Part shown: positions 29,448 through 30,426 of the stretch, piece after piece | Layout of the letters: each line of letters opens with the position of its first letter | Numbering within the stretch: position 1 is the stretch's first letter | Source: Bondarzewia mesenterica | Taxonomy: Eukaryota; Basidiomycota; Agaricomycetes; Russulales; Bondarzewiaceae | DNA length: 30,426 nt | Assembly: GCA_004802705.1 (NCBI GenBank) | Contig: SGPL01000409.1 | Location: 1 to 30,426 of the forward strand | Reading direction: 5' to 3' | Notes under the pieces: generated by a model | Databases searched by the model: none | What the model saw: the letters and a program-made list of their open reading frames with translations, nothing else | Told to the model about the DNA's origin: nothing | Translations under genes and position numbers: made by a program

Positions 29448-30426
29448 CAGCCGATTAGTCATTTCACGTGACGGATGCGCGGCTCAGGCTGAGTGTGGCA
29501 CGTGCATAGTGCGTGAATTTGAAAAACTCTGAAAAAGGTTTCTGACTCCTGCAAGTAAGTATGAAAGAAAGTGACATAGAATACAAAGTTTGCATCACAT
29601 AGGTATGTGTCATGTATACCATTCTTCGTGATGCAGAGAGTTCTCAAGATTACAGATGCAGGTGCGACTCGGCTTGTTGTAACCAAAGTTGGCGCATGAA
29701 ACTCTTTTGGCTTAGATCAAGTGTAGTAGAGATGGACACACACTGGACGCCTGAGAATTGTAGCGCAGCTCACAACTGCGTCACTGCAGTCAAAGTAAGT
29801 ACTTTATGTAAAATCGTCTGACTGCCGCAACATGAACCCACACCACTCTGCCAGTGGAAAAACAATCTGAGTCGAGGAAGAATCAGGAAGAGAGAGAACG
29901 CACACATGCATCACAAGCCAACAAAAAAAGAAACTATTCATTGCAGGAATACGATGAAAACCACATACTGTCAAATACAAAATCGACAGGGTACGAGGGA
30001 AAATGCTACCGCATTATCAGCCTCTCGTAGGATATGTATATACCATTGCTCGGCGCTGAGGCTGTCTCAACATATTCACAATATATACACCCAATCGCCA
30101 CGCCCACACTCACCTCGCCATCGTGGTATAGCTCAGTGATGGCGGCGATGTTGGGCGGCCTGAGGTGGAGTTCACGTAAAAGGTGCCAGCACACGGCGCT
30201 GTACGTCTGTTGCTAGAATGAGGCATAGGCAACATCACCTGGTGTCATGAACGGCCTGGCTTACATGAGCAGGCGTTTATTTTATTAACTTACCTGAATC
30301 TGCTAACTTACTTAGCGGACTGCGACTCGCGCCGCAACGCGCACAGACCTGATATAGGCGCCCTGACGCGCCTATCTTTATCTTATCTGTTAGACCAGCA
30401 GATCACGTGACCATAGATGCACCCAG
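29448..30426. other. Right-end region without assignable genes
   Basis: About 1 kb with only short open frames on both strands, none with a recognised domain. It ends in sequence with a small perfect hairpin (30354-30375). A gene starting beyond the window edge cannot be excluded. Confidence 0.5.
30354..30375. repeat. Perfect 8-bp hairpin with 6-nt loop
   Basis: ATAGGCGC (30354-30361), loop CCTGAC, GCGCCTAT (30368-30375). GC-rich stem followed by a T-rich stretch, so it could act as a transcript-end structure or be part of an element cut by the window edge. Confidence 0.7.

Noticed and set aside
30121..30200. tRNA-like stretch GTGGTATAGCTCAGTGATGG
   Set aside because: It resembles a D-arm, but there is no B box (GGTTCGANTCC type), no acceptor stem pairing and no anticodon arm at the right distance.
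1..30426. CRISPR arrays, insertion sequences, prophage or other prokaryotic systems
   Set aside because: No spaced direct repeats or transposase domains are visible and the gene structure is plainly that of a fungus.

Overview
The window looks like euchromatic chromosome from a filamentous basidiomycete, most likely an agaricomycete. The main reason is gene structure. Protein genes are cut by many short introns (about 41-130 nt, mostly 52-90 nt) with GTRNGT-type donors and CTRAY-type branch points. Several exons are only 8-20 nt long. Product families also fit: a ubiquitin-like-domain protein and a DUF6533-type membrane protein of kinds common in mushroom-forming fungi, a microexon-rich P450, a sedolisin protease and a Dal5-type transporter. 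I found no CRISPR array, bacterial operon, rRNA, tRNA or intact transposon.

Layout, left to right: (1) 1-1246, minus, 5' part of a cytochrome P450 that runs off the left edge, with one apparent 1-nt frameshift. (2) 2317-4556, minus, LCB2, the catalytic subunit of serine palmitoyltransferase, with a 1-nt excess in an A/T homopolymer and an undetermined base in an intron. (3) 6024-7774, plus, a 503-residue protein with a helical N-terminal domain, a ubiquitin-like domain and two predicted zinc sites. (4) 8115-10428, minus, UDP-glucose 6-dehydrogenase in 8 exons. (5) 11878-14025, plus, a DUG1/CNDP-type M20 dipeptidase in 9 exons. (6) 14337-15870, minus, an SRPK-like kinase, convergent with the dipeptidase. 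(7) 15955-18932, about 3 kb without a confident gene, holding a 32-bp imperfect hairpin. (8) 18933-21368, plus, a Dal5-like MFS permease in 11 exons. (9) 21369-24145, about 2.8 kb without a confident gene, with a GTC microsatellite. (10) 24146-26146, plus, a DUF6533-type multi-pass membrane protein in about 13 exons. (11) 26550-28761, plus, a decayed sedolisin (S53) protease pseudogene. (12) about 29128-29313, minus, a U2 spliceosomal snRNA gene with its own TATA box, and then about 1.1 kb with nothing assignable.

The genes do not form an evident cluster or pathway. Sphingolipid synthesis (LCB2), UDP-glucuronate supply for wall and capsule-type polysaccharides (UGD1), Cys-Gly dipeptide turnover (DUG1) and anion uptake (MFS) are separate housekeeping or nutritional functions. 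Four complete gene models (UGD1, DUG1, the ubiquitin-like-domain gene and the permease) were assembled exon by exon and stay in phase throughout with GT-AG introns. The kinase also stays in phase if one GC-AG intron is accepted. By contrast the P450 and LCB2 each carry one 1-nt homopolymer anomaly, and the sedolisin carries many lesions.

No clearly novel system was found. The items most worth a second look are the U2 gene, the 16707-16783 hairpin, the nested palindromes inside the 478-nt UGD1 intron, the zinc-bearing ubiquitin-like protein, the GC-AG introns, the microexons and the sedolisin decay series.
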